A stretch of 64,000 bases of DNA from Papilionanthe hookeriana x Papilionanthe teres. Lineage: Eukaryota; Streptophyta; Magnoliopsida; Asparagales; Orchidaceae. Below the pieces are notes generated by a model. The model had not been told where the DNA came from, ran no database searches, and was given only the letters and a program-made list of their open reading frames with translations. Every line of letters starts with the position of its first letter. The stretch's first letter is position 1. Below are positions 11,335-22,058 of this stretch, one piece after another. The DNA lies in NCBI GenBank assembly GCA_022702705.1, contig CM040427.1, positions 76,437,283 through 76,501,282 of the forward strand, in the 5' to 3' direction. The position numbers and the translations under genes are program-made.

Positions 11335-13173
11335 ATGAAGTATCCTTCAATAGAAAAAGATGATGAATGTTTTAGAATGGATATATGTGATTATCTGAAA
11401 AGAAAATATTTCAAGGAAAATTATGAAGAAAAAGAAGATATAGAAAAAGATAATTATGATGAAATTGATAGTGAAGAAGCTGATTATATTCAGGATAAAT
11501 TTGAAACGCTCAATTCAACAGCACTAGAAAACGAAACATTAATTCCATCTATTGTAAAACCCCCTGAACTTGAATTAAAGAATCTTCCAAATAATTTGAA
11601 GTATGTATTTTTAGGAGAGTTTTCAACATTACCAATAATTGTATCCTGAGACTTAAATAAAATTCAAGAACAAAAATTAATTGATACATTAAAAAAATAT
11701 AAAAAAATCTTTTGGTTGGACTATAGCTGATATTAAAGGAATTAGTCCTTCGATTTGTATGCACAAAATTTTATTAAATGAAGAGCATAAACCAAGAATT
11801 GACCCTCAAAGGAGACTGAACCCTATTATGAAAGAAGTAGTTAAAAAAGAGATTTTAAAATGGTTAGATGCTGGAATTATATATGCTATTTTGGATAGTA
11901 CTTTAGTAAGTCTAATTTATTGTGTTCCCAAGAAAGGAGGAGTAACTGTTGAAGCAAATGAAAATAATGAATTAATACATATCATACAAGTTTATAGATG
12001 ACAAATTTGTATTGACTATCGAAAATTAAATGCCGCCACCCGAAAAGATGACTTTCCTCTTCCTTTTCTATACCAAATATTGGATAGACTTGCTGGACAC
12101 AAGTACTATTGCTTTCTGGATGGATATAACGGTTACCATCAAATACCTATTGCTCCTAAGGATCAAGAGAAAACAACTTTTACTAGTCCTTAAGGAACTT
12201 TTGCTTTTAAAAGAATGCCTTTTGGACTATGTAATGCACCAGCAACATTCCAAAGATGTATGATGTCTATCTTTAGTAAATTAATAGATAATGGAATAAA
12301 AGTATTTATGGATGATTTCTCTGTGTTTGGAACATCATTTGACGCATGCTTAAATCATCTTGAAAAAGTTTTGGAGCTATGCAAAAAAACTTAGTTCTAA
12401 ATTGGGGGAAATGTCAATTTATGGTTGCAGGAGAAATTGTATTAGGGCATAAAATTTCAGAAAATGGCATGGAAGTGGACCCTGCAAAAATTCAAGTAAA
12501 AGCTAAATTGCCACCTCCTACTACAGTGAGACGTGTAATAAGTTTTCTTGGACATGCTGGTTTCTATAGGCGCTATATTAAAGATTTTTTTAAATTTACC
12601 AAATCTCTATGCCAACTTTTAGAAAAAGACAAGAAATTTGAATTTTCTGAAAACTGATTAAATGCCTTTGAATTATTAAAGGAAAAACTAATCACAGCAC
12701 CTGTAATAGTTTCACCTGATTGGGAGAAACCATTTGAATTAATGTGTGATGCTAGTTATTATGCTATTGGAGCTATTCTTGGTCAAAGATATGATAAAAT
12801 TTTTAAGGTTATATACTACGCTAGTAGAACTCTTAACGATGTTCAAATTAACAACACAGTTACTGAAAAAGAGTTACTGGCTATTGTATATGCTTTTGAT
12901 AAATTTAGATCATATTTAATTGGAACTAAATGTATTATGCATGCTGATCACTCAACTATTAAATATCTGATGCCAAAGAAAGATACTAAACCAAGATTAA
13001 TTAGATGGGTACTTTTAATGCAAGAATTTGATTTTGTGGTGATTGATGGAAAAGGAACTAACAATCAAATTGCTGATCATTTGTCGAGACTGGAATATCA
13101 TGAATCATCTGATACCGACAATGAAATTACAGACAATTTCCCTGATGAAAAACTTTATAATATTAATCAGTGA
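11335..13173 (+). pseudogene. E2 reverse transcriptase and RNase H, broken
   Basis: An acidic linker (11335-11520) leads to RT: 'LNPIMKEVVKKEILKWLDAG' (about 11817-11876), 'YRKLNAATRKDDF' (12018-12056), 'GLCNAPATFQRCMMS', and an intact catalytic FMDD box with Asp-Asp at 12311-12316. RNase H runs at about 12742-13173 with 'FELMCDASYYAIGAILGQ', 'TEKELLAIVYAFDKF', 'HADHSTIKYL' and 'ADHLSRLEYH'. Frame breaks lie near 11650, 11710, 12001, 12190, 12375 and 12656. The active-site Asp pair survives, unlike in E1. Confidence 0.88.
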
Positions 13174-14467
13174 AAAATACCTTGGTATGCTGATATTGTT
13201 AACTATATAGTAAGCGATATTTCACCACTTATGCTAACTCTGAAGAACCAGAAAAAATTCATTCATGATGCAAAAATATATTTTTTGGATGAACCATATT
13301 TATATAAGCAATGTGACGATCTTATTATTAGGAGATGTGTGCCTTATGAAGAAACTGAACAGATTATTAAAAAATGTCATGATTCTGAATTTGGAGGACA
13401 TTTTGGCATTAACAAAACTGTGCATAAAATTTTGCAAGCTGGATTTTATTGGTCTACTCTTTTTAGAGATGTTTACAGATATATTAAAACTTGTGATAGA
13501 TGCCAACGAGTAGTTAATATATCTAGAAGAAATGAAATGCCTCTGAATTTCATGTTAGAAGTGGAAAGTTTTTATGTTTGGGGATTAGATTTCATGGGAC
13601 CATTTATTCCTTCTTTTAGGAACTTAAATATTTTAATTGCAGTTGATTATGTATCAAAGTGGATTGAAGCACAAGCTCTACCTCGTTGTAAAGCTAAAAG
13701 TGTTTTAAGATTCTTAATGAAAAATATTTTCACAAGATACAGAATGCCGAGAGTGATTATCAATGATGGAGGATCCCAATTTAGGAATAAATACATTCAA
13801 AGATTGGCAGAAAAATTTAATATTGTTCATAGATTCTCTACTGCCTATCATCCTCAAACCAGTGGTTTAGCTGAAGTTTCTAATCGTAAGATTAAACAAA
13901 CTTAGAGAAGAATGTAAATCCTAATAGAGTAGATTGGTTTGCGAGACTGGATACTGCATTATGTGCGTACATGACTGCTTATAAAACTCCTATTGGTATG
14001 ACTTCTTACAGGCTTATATATGGAAAAAATTGTCACTTACCAATAGAATTGGAGCATAAAGCATATTGGACAATTAAAGAATTCAACTATAATTTGAAAA
14101 ATGCTGGTGAGAAGAGATTATTGCAATTGAATGAATTAGAAAAATTAAGAAATGAATCTACGATAACGACATAATTTATAAGGAAAAATTGAAGTTAATG
14201 TATGATCGAAAGATTAATCAGAAAAAATTTGAACCAGGGCAAGAAGTTTTGCTTAACAATACAATGTTGAAATTATTCCCTGGGAAATTGAAGTCTCGTT
14301 GGTTAGGACTCTTTACTGTAACTCAGGTTTACACATATGGAGCTGTTGAAATTGAAGATCAGAAGACTGGGAATAGATTTAAAGTAAATGGACATAAATT
14401 AAAACCAAATTTTGAAGGTAAAAGACCAAATTTTAAAGAGGTTTTAATGCTCAGTCAACCTGAATAA
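13174..14467 (+). pseudogene. E2 integrase, nearly whole but broken
   Basis: A frame of 224 residues (13231-13905) holds the zinc-binding HHCC module (ending CDRCQR), and the core Asp at 13588-13590, Asp at 13765-13767 and Glu at 13873-13875. In E2 the second Asp sits in 'INDGGSQF', where E1 has 'ITDGGSHF'. A shift near 13900 is followed by the rest of the core (13971-14174). The C-terminal domain is at 14189-14467 (FKVNGHKLKPNFEG) and ends at TAA 14465-14467. E1 was cut by E2 at exactly the equivalent of the last codons of this gene. Confidence 0.9.
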
Positions 14468-14888
14468 CACCTAAATAGGTCGGGCTAACGAAGTTAAAAC
14501 AAGTGCTTTATGGGAGGCAACGCATAGTTATCTTTATTTGTTGTGTGTTTGTTTGAGCTTGTTGTTAGTTTGTAGTAATATTGAATTCTACTACTTGAAT
14601 TTGACCTTTGATAATCAATAATTTGGATCCATAGAGAAAATTTGGAACGTAAAAGACCACGGCGTAAAGTGCAAATTTTTACCTAGGGCACCGACAGCGA
14701 GTTTTTCTTGAGAGTCCTGAAATTAATTGCATAAGACTCGCCATCGGCGTCTTCGAGGCCGCTGACAGTGGGATCGGCGAGTGGGCAGTTTTCCGCGTTC
14801 AAAATATCAGATTTTGGTGGTTTTTAGCAAATTCATCCTTTATAAACTCCCATGGACAGTTCCTAAACACTTCAAATCCCAAAAACAA
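14468..14888 (+). promoter_or_regulatory. E2 spacer 1 with U3-like GC box and TATA motif
   Basis: No ORF. 14640-14800 resembles the start of the E2 LTR: 'cctagggcaccgacagcgag', '...cttgagagtcctga', 'gaggccgctgacagtgggatcggcgag' correspond to 7430-7610 of the LTR in the same order. A TATAAA follows at 14841-14846, about 45 bp before the ATG of ORF3. I infer an internal promoter for ORF3. The likeness is directly visible; the function is inference. Confidence 0.55.
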
Positions 14889-16055
14889 ATGGAAACCACT
14901 TTCAATTCCTCTCCAATGGCCTATAATTTAGTAGATTACACAATATTTTAAGTTTACAACCGGAGAAAGTTCGTTAGTGCCGAGGTGCAGCGACTTTTCA
15001 GCAAGGAGATGTCCAAGAGAAGGCTTATCAAGGAAAGAGGATTCGTCAATCGAGGATTAAGCAATTCTTCATCACCAATTGAAGAAATAATTGTGAGGCG
15101 AAGATGGGAAGTGTTTTGTTATACTACTGCCGCAGTAGTCGTTCTAGTGGTTACATGGAATCAACAAAAAAAGTGTCTATGTGCGAGGTAGGTGGATAAC
15201 ATTCAATTCTGGAAGAATTAATGAATTATATATGTTTGAAAATGTTTCTGTCTACCACTATTCAAATTTCGTGTCGATGAGAGATAATATGAATGAAATA
15301 GACCAATTTTTGACAGACGAAACCGATGACTGGGAAATTAGAGAAAAAGGGTACGTTAATTTTTCTGCAACACTTTTAAATCCCGTTTCGAAAAATTGGC
15401 ACTTTTTTATATCTGTGAAGTTATTACCGATGATGAAAATCAGCAAAGTCATGAAAGAAAGTGCAATTTTCAACTGCTGCATTCAAATGGGATGGCTCAT
15501 TGATATTGGATCAATTATTGTGAAGTCTGTGTTTGGCCTGATCGTTCAAGGATCATCTCAAGGGCTTGGACATCCTTCCACAATATTCTCAATATGCAGT
15601 TAATTTCAAGTTTCATACGAGATTTGGGAGAAAATTCTGCTACCCTGGAAACCTTTAGACCTAACTCGTATGTTCCAACCAATGATGAGGAGATTGACAC
15701 GGGCGTGATCATGGATCAAGCATCTCAGAATTCTGTTCCTATTCAACCTATAGTAGCAGACAAGACATCGATGATTTTACATCGAATCAAGAATCTGGAG
15801 AAGCAGGTACAAAATTTAATGAGAATAGTTAACAGTATGTCTGATTTCTTTGATCATATTAATTGGAAGATGAAAGAACATTTTGATCATACTGGGCAAT
15901 TTGAAGCGAGTCTAATACACTTGATGAAGAAGATGGGATGGATTGATGAAGATTCAACTGAAGAATTCCCATTTCGACCTTTTTACAATCTGTTTGTCCA
16001 TATTCAAGCAATGGGTGATATTAGAGGAGAAACCAGTACAAATTCTGAAGAGTAG
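14889..16055 (+). pseudogene. E2 ORF3: Athila-type 'plant transposon protein' ORF, broken
   Basis: This is the ORF that follows pol in Athila elements, often called env-like; its biochemical role is not established. The ATG at 14889 is in frame, with one TAA at 14949. Recognisable blocks are 'RRLIKERGFVNRG' (about 15012-15050), 'RRRWEVFCYTT' (15096-15130), 'NFSATLLNPVSKNWHFF' (15357-15410), 'LLPMMKISKVMKESAIFNC' and 'HPSTIFSIC', the order seen in the plant transposon protein family. The C terminus (15770-15950) is helical and probably coiled-coil (MILHRIKNLEKQVQNLM). Frameshifts lie near 15140-15190 and 15600. No signal peptide or clear membrane segment is seen, so I do not call it a true envelope gene. 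Confidence 0.72.
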
Positions 16056-16919
16056 TAGAATTGAATTGTTTGTTTCATTATGTTGTGTTTGATTTGAACT
16101 TTGTTCATTGTCTTTTCTTTCTTAGTTTGCTTTTTGATCTTAGTATAGTTGAGATTATGTTTGAAATGTTTGTTTTCAACGTTTCGAGTGTTGTGGTTTG
16201 GATTGCGATGCTGATTAAATGGATTTAGGTTGAGAAAATATCTGTTTAGGTGTGTTATGTACTATGCGTTGTAAACACTTGGATTCAATATATAAATGTG
16301 AGGTTTTATTGTGTGTATGTTAATTTGTGTTAATACATCACTTAATCACTTAAAATATTTGATTAAAAGAATCGAACGGATGACGACGAGGCTTTAAATT
16401 TGATCGAAATCAAAAAAAATTTGAAAAATGATCAATTTTTTAGATCTCGCCGACGATGCGATCGAGGCCGCTGATGGCGCGATTTCCCGAGAAGAATGGA
16501 ATTTAATTCAATAGAGCCCGCCGACAGTGCGAACGACCCCGCTAACAGCGAGATCGCGAAAATTACCTATTTACCGCGATTTTGACCGGTCAAATGCCAC
16601 TATTCATCATCTTCTTCCCCGTTTTACCTAAAAATTCGACTTAGGGCTTGATAGATCTCGAATTTGGAGCTATTTCAACAAATTCTAACGCCGGATTTCA
16701 TCTTCCCTTGGTAAGAGCTTCACTCGTATATACAAATTTTTTATTTCCACCATGAATTTCTTCTACCTTAAGAAATTTTGGGAAATTAGAAAATGTGGAG
16801 AAAAGACTTGGAAGGAATTCATGGAACTTGATTTAGAGTGCTTTAAACCCCATTTAGAAGCCATTGTATTATTATTTTGGAGATTATTTTGGATTTTTGT
16901 GATTTTGACAGATCAAACA
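16056..16919 (+). promoter_or_regulatory. E2 spacer 2 with second U3-like GC box
   Basis: No convincing gene. 16441-16560 again resembles the LTR GC box: 'ctcgccgacgatgcgatcgaggccgctgatggcg', then 'cgatttcccgaga', 'atttaattcaatagagcccgccgac', parallel to 'gattttcccgagag...tccaatggaggccgccga' of the LTR at 7471-7515. It sits upstream of ORF4, as spacer 1 sits upstream of ORF3. I see no clear TATA box here. A short open frame at 16752-16964 overlaps the leader and looks fortuitous. Confidence 0.5.
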
Positions 16920-18077
16920 ATGGCTCCACGACAAAAGAGAAGACTTGAATACAACAAGACTTGATTTATTAATGTGAAAGCACAATCGAGTTATACTTCA
17001 CTCTGTCAAAGTAAGAAGTGCATCCAAGATCAAGTTTTTGAGAATCCTAGAGGAGAGGTGGAACGAGTTATCAAAGAGAGAGGTTGAGAGAACTTTTGCT
17101 ACACAACAAACAAAGCTGCTATTGAAGTTGTAAGGGAATTCTACTCAAACCGGACTAAACTTGAGGACGAGCCTTTCAAAGTAAGGGGATTTTTTGTCGA
17201 CTTTAATGTTAATCGCATTAACTCTTTTTACGAGCTTCACGACTATTTTTCTAGCGAGTATGAAACATTTGGAACAATGGAGGGTCCGTTGAATGATGTT
17301 ATTGACTTTCTCACTGATGGAAAAGGAGTTTAGAAAATAAAAAATCGTGAACGAATTAACTTTCCATTGTCCATGTTGAATGCCACTGCTAAGGCATGGC
17401 ATTAATTTATTTGTTCGACTCTGGTACCCACCTACCATCATAGTGAAGTCTCGAGAGAAAGAGCTGTTCTAAATTTTTGGATTCAGAACAATAGAAGCAT
17501 TAATGTAGGGAGAATAATTTATAAAAACATTATGGCCAGTACAAAGAGTGAGACAAGTGGATATTTAGGGAATCCTGGCCTCATTTATGCACTTTGTCAA
17601 TTATCTGGAGTTGAAGCGAGAGATGATGAGGAATGGGTATATCCGATGAAACCCATTAGTAAAGAGAATATAAAGACTCATGAATCCCATGAGAAATGGA
17701 GATCAGGGAGTAGGAGCAAGACACCTTCTACTAGTAGAGACATTCCTGCTACTAGCTATGACTCTCCTACCTCTAGTCCCCCTACCTTATATGATTTGAT
17801 GAATGTCATGACCCTACAGAGGAAGAGTTTTGAGCAGTTGGATGAAAAATTAGAAAGAATTGATCACAAGATTGAAGGGTTAGAGAGAAGACACGATCAT
17901 GATAGTGAGTATCTTCAGAGGCACTCTGATTTTGAGATGGCATATTATGATGCTCAGGCCAGATACTACAGAGGAGAGCCTGATGTCATTTTTCCAGAAT
18001 GCCCCCGGTATACTCAATATCAACCCAATCCTCCTGCTGACCAGGGTGATGAAGATATTGCATGGGATGTTGATTGA
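16920..18077 (+). pseudogene. E2 ORF4: second copy of the ORF3-type protein, broken
   Basis: The ATG at 16920 opens 'MAPRQKRRLEYNKT'. Blocks match ORF3 in order: 'RGEVERVIKERG', 'NFCYTTNKAAIEVVREFY' (17090-17145), 'RINFPLSMLNATAKAWH', 'HHSEVSRERAVLNFWIQN', and 'GNPGLIYALCQLSGVEARDDEE' (about 17568-17630). The last block is typical of the plant transposon protein family. The final 180 codons (17532-18077) are open and carry a Ser/Pro/Thr-rich linker and a charged helical segment (LDEKLERIDHKIEGLERR). Stops and shifts lie at about 16962, 17084, 17332 and 17404. Two genes of one family in tandem suggest duplication of a promoter-plus-ORF cassette. Function unknown. Confidence 0.72.
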
Positions 18078-19465
18078 GATATTTGATAAAGATGTGATGT
18101 GATGTCTTTTTTTGTTTTAGTTTTGTTGTTGTACTTTGATTTTTATTGTATTCTATGGACTCTGTTTGTTTCTGGTATATGTGTTTAGTTTGGCAGTTTG
18201 CATTTTCATTTCTGGATAGTTGTGATGGTAATTGTAATTGTGAACTGAATAATCTAAAATAGTAAACTGTTTGTTCTGTGTTATGAAATGCATATGTCAT
18301 GTGTATTTATTTGTTTTTGTTTAAATGTTTAGTTTTATATAGTTGTTTTAAAAACTCATTACCCCAGCAAATTCTATAAACTGTTATGTGTGTAGAAAGG
18401 TTTTTAAATATTACAGGTCAATTGAAGTAAGAAATTTTGAGAAGAACCTGCAAATTTCAAAATGATAAAAATACCTAAAGTGCAAAGGCATGAATTCTTT
18501 TTTATTTATTTAGAATTTTTTTCTTTCCACCATGTATTATTTATATTATAGAAAACTTTAAATTTGGGGGAGGGTAGAAAAATTTTAACTATTATATGTT
18601 CTCAAAATAACATATTTTCAAAAATTATAATATGATTTTTTGTGATAAAATTTAATTCAGATAACTATGTTTAGATTTTATCTAAATATTATAGAAAATT
18701 CAAAGAGATATTTTTGGTAATGAAAATCAGTTTTGTAGGTTAAGATATTTAGTATAAAAGGATAAGAATATAGTTAACTATTTAAAATGAAGAAAACTAT
18801 ATTTTGAAATATTAAGAATCTTAGAAATTTAGTTGAGAAAGAAAAGATTGGGATTCATTAACGTAAAAACTATGAAGTACATATAAGGTAAAGAATGTTT
18901 AAAGTTTCAAATTTAGGAAACGAAGAGTGAAGTTCAAAATTATTAACACGCTATCTAGATATAGTAATCCTCACTTAAAAAATAAAAAAAAGAAAAAGAA
19001 AGAAAAAAGAAAAGGATTGAAAAACAATCCCTGAACAATCCAATGGAAAAAAAGTAAGTGAGGAGAAGCTTGAAGAAATGTCTTATCAAAAATTGGCTTC
19101 ACATGGATTAACCTAAAAGCAAAACTAAAAGCATTTATGGACTTATATTTATGACTAGTTTCTTACTTGTAGTTTCCTCATGAATTTCCTATCTTCTGAA
19201 TATTCTGAGTGAATTGATATTGCAACATATAGTCATTCTTAAAATGAATAGAAAACTAGATCTCTTAGACTTGATGACTAGATAGCCTTATACCTACAGA
19301 ATTAATCTAATTACTTGAAAATCTTTCTAAGAATTCTTGCTATAAAATTTATTTAAATCAAAATTATAGTATTTCTAAATTAAAATTTTACCATAATGAA
19401 TCATAAATTTTATATAGTACTAAAGATTACTTGAGGACAAGTAATGGTTAAAGTTTGGGGGATTT
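18078..19465 (+). other. E2 3' untranslated region with polypurine tracts
   Basis: 1.39 kb of AT-rich DNA with no gene. Two purine tracts are present: 'aatttgggggagggtag' at 18571-18587 and 'aaagtttggggga' at 19450-19462. The second abuts the 3' LTR and is the likely plus-strand primer; the first may be an older or internal one. A nearly pure A/G run lies at 18978-19016. Confidence 0.7.
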
Positions 19466-21255
19466 TGACCCAAGGAAAAAAATGTTAAGATTTTCATGCC
19501 TATTTTATACTAATTTTGATGATAATGCACTTTAAAGAAGGGTATTTTTAGTGTTTTTTCTCCAGGTATGAAGATTTAAGGACAAATGAGCGAAAATATG
19601 AAAAAAGGAGCGAATTTGGAGCAAAAAGGTCAAAATTATGTAAATTTGAGCTAGGACACCGACGGTGTGAATTTATCGAGAATTCAGAATATATTCTAAG
19701 GGAGGTTGCCGACTGCGGTGGTCGAGGCCACCGATGGCGATGGTCGAGGTTGCCGACAGCGAGGTCAGTTTAAAGCACTGTTTCTAGAAGGCCGCCGACG
19801 GCACAGCTCGAGGCCGCTGACGGCGGGATCGGCATTTCTTTCACAATATACGTCGAATCTTGATGATTTTTGAAGGGTTGCCTGGAAAACCTTGGAGACT
19901 CTTCAAAAACTTTAAAAAGAACCGTTTTAGGACAAAAAATTATCCTTTTGGAGTCCTCTAAAAGTCACTAAGAGTCTGTAAAAAGTAATATTAGAGATTT
20001 CAAATAGTTACTTAGTGTTCAATAGAGAGTCCATTAGTGTCTGTTGTTATTATTGAGTGTTAATTAGTGAGTTCAATTAGAGATTGTGAGGAATTCTTTG
20101 AAGGATTGTAAGAGTGGAAGGGAAGTGAGGGATCCCTTCTTCATTGTCGTTTTGAAGGAGAATTTCGTGTAATATAAAGAAAGGAAGAGATTCAGAGGAA
20201 CTTCAAGGAGTTTGCTTGGGAAGGAATTTAAGATAAGTTGTTTTTATTTACTTTAGTTTGTAATACTTTACTTTTATATATGAAACCTAAGTTTTATTGC
20301 ATCCTCTCCATGAATTCTGAGTAGTTGTTCTATCTTTCTCCTAGTTTTGATATTGTTGTGAAATGATAAATAGAATTAATGTGTCATAAAAGATTTAATA
20401 AGTTGTGATAATCTTTAAATTAGATCTTAATTTACTTTCAATATAGCCAATTGAATAGTTAAAATCTGTTGAATTTAACAACTATAGTAAAGATTACATC
20501 TGATATTCAGGGAGGCCAATGTCCTTGGAAGGAGGGTGCAAATAAATAAAGAAATAAAATTAATCAGGCGTAGAATTGGAGATTTTAGAGTAACAGCCTA
20601 AAATCCTCAATTCAGTCCTATCGTTTGGGTGATGAAGTGTAGATTGTTAGCCCTCAGGCGAGGGGAACGTGGGAGCTCCGAAGTGAGAGCCGGTATGCTC
20701 CCAGCCTAGCCGCAGATTCAGTAACCAAGCAAAGGATTAGTCAATGTTCTGTATGCCTGGACCAAAGTGTAAAGAATATGTATGCTCCTATTTGGCACAA
20801 CACTATTTTAAAACTAATTCTATTTATCTATTCACATAAATATCTTAACAAAAGAGAAAGATTCTTGCTTATATATTTGAACTTTACTTTATTAGTATTA
20901 GTTAATTGTTAGTAGAACTAGTTTAATTTAAATCTCATATTATTGTCAATTGCGTATTAGTGACAGATAGACAATTTCGATTTAGCTGTGATTCTGAATT
21001 GATTTCTATAATCCTAAGTCTGTAGCCTCTAAAATATTCCCTGTGGGATCGATATCCAGGACTCCATTAGAGCCCTGTATTACTTGAGCGATACATATTC
21101 TTGTGTTTAAAAGTAATTCAGTGATTAAAAAATTATAATATATAATTGTTACTAAAATTAAAATTACGCTCCAAGTCAACTTGGTGCTATTGCTGAGAAT
21201 TTAGATCTTCTAGTAGTGGTGTTAAATTCTCATATTTTTAAGTATATTAAAAATA
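19466..21255 (+). repeat. E2 3' LTR
   Basis: It starts TGACCCAAGG after the polypurine tract and is collinear with 7246-9034, including the GC box (about 19650-19840) and the internal primer-site relic at about 21181-21200. Its last bases read 'aaaaata' where the 5' LTR reads 'aaaaatcgcggtca': seven bases (cgcggtc) are missing directly before the target duplication. This loss would remove the integrase-recognised end. Confidence 0.93.
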
Positions 21256-21260
21256 CCTGA
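21256..21260. repeat. Target site duplication CCTGA (right, E2)
   Basis: Matches 7241-7245. It is followed by 'ataa', which completes the final Glu codon and TAA stop of the E1 integrase. Confidence 0.95.
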
Positions 21261-21522
21261 ATAACTTGAAGTTTTGTTGTGCTGACGATGTTAAACCAAG
21301 CTCTTTGTGGGAGGCAACCCACAGTTATTGAGTGTTTGCTTTTTTTAATGTGTTCTTTGTGTTTATTTGTTACTAAATTAAGTCTTAACCTTCCTCTATT
21401 ATACTTAACAACATTAAAGAAATGAATCGAATCAAAGTATGGAAAGAATTTAGACAAAACAAAAATTGGGAAAATTTTGAACTAGCATTGAACAACAATG
21501 TTATCAGCGCCAGATCGCTTCG
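21261..21522 (+). other. E1 pol end and first part of E1 spacer
   Basis: It starts with the stop of E1 integrase, then 'gggaggcaacccacagttat', equivalent to 14509-14534 of E2. Near 21475-21522 is the E1 version of the GC box, 'gaactagcattgaacaac...agcgccagatcgctt', which matches the E1 LTR box at 341-390 better than the E2 box. It is interrupted at 21523 by E3 and resumes at 51122. Confidence 0.78.
21518..21522. repeat. Probable target site duplication (left, E3), cttcg
   Basis: cttcg here and cgtcg at 51117-51121 flank the E3 LTR. One of five bases differs, plausible for an old insertion. Confidence 0.5.
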
Positions 21523-21539
21523 TGATCCCCAATAAATGT

Positions 21540-21622
21540 AACCGTGCCAAAAACTTGGTACTGTCCTTTAAATGTAACGACGCTAAAAACTTGATTCCCG
21601 GCAAACAGTGCCAAAAACTTGG
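21540..21622 (-). repeat. Three tRNA-Asp primer-site relics at the E3 LTR end
   Basis: On the minus strand the words 'caagtttttggcactgtttgccggga' (written in two parts here: caagtttttggc, actgtttgccggga), 'caagtttttagcgtcgtt' and 'caagtttttggcacggtt' follow one another. Each resembles LTR-end plus primer site of Athila elements, yet all lie inside the LTR ending GGGGATCA. Confidence 0.65.
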
Positions 21623-22053
21623 GCCGTTAGGAATATATGTGCTGATGATTTAGATATGAAAATTATGATTTTATAATATGGGATACTACGCAAGTATACG
21701 TATCGTTTATCAAGTAATATAGAACTTTCTGATTAAGTCCCGAAATATCAAACTCACAGGGAAAATATGAAAATTTTTAAAGAAATCAGAAAATTATCTT
21801 TTTACTTTTTTTAATTGTTTTTGAAAAAGTATGTCTTGATTTTGAAAAGTTTTGAAAGTTGATTTGTCTTTTAAATTTTTCTTAATAAAATGTTAAGCAA
21901 GAAATTAAAATTATAATAACTAATAACACTGGATGTAAAATACTATTAACTAGAATATCTTTTTCTTTTCTTTTATGAAGTAATAATAATTCTTAAAGTA
22001 TTGTTGTGGAAGTATTCAAATTTCTTGTGACAGATAGAAGCAAATGTGCTCTT

Positions 22054-22058
22054 TACCC
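22054..22058. repeat. Target site duplication TACCC (left, E4)
   Basis: TACCC precedes the E4 LTR here and follows the other E4 LTR at 49796-49800. The flanks join into a continuous E3 LTR. Confidence 0.93.

Larger units (their letters stand above)
7246..21255 (+). mobile_element. E2: complete Athila-like retrotransposon, 14.0 kb
   Basis: The order is 5' LTR, primer site, gag-pol, GC-box spacer, ORF3, GC-box spacer, ORF4, long 3' UTR, polypurine tract and 3' LTR, flanked by CCTGA. The LTR ends are TGACC...GGTCA. The lineage is Athila by its tRNA-Asp primer site, RT and integrase type and the extra ORFs after integrase. Gag-pol carries many stops and shifts, so E2 is not autonomous. Its LTRs differ at scattered sites, so it is not recent, but it is younger than E1. 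Confidence 0.93.

Noticed and set aside
14889..16055. ORF3 as a retroviral envelope gene
   Set aside because: No signal peptide, membrane anchor or cleavage site is seen; the blocks fit the plant transposon protein family instead.
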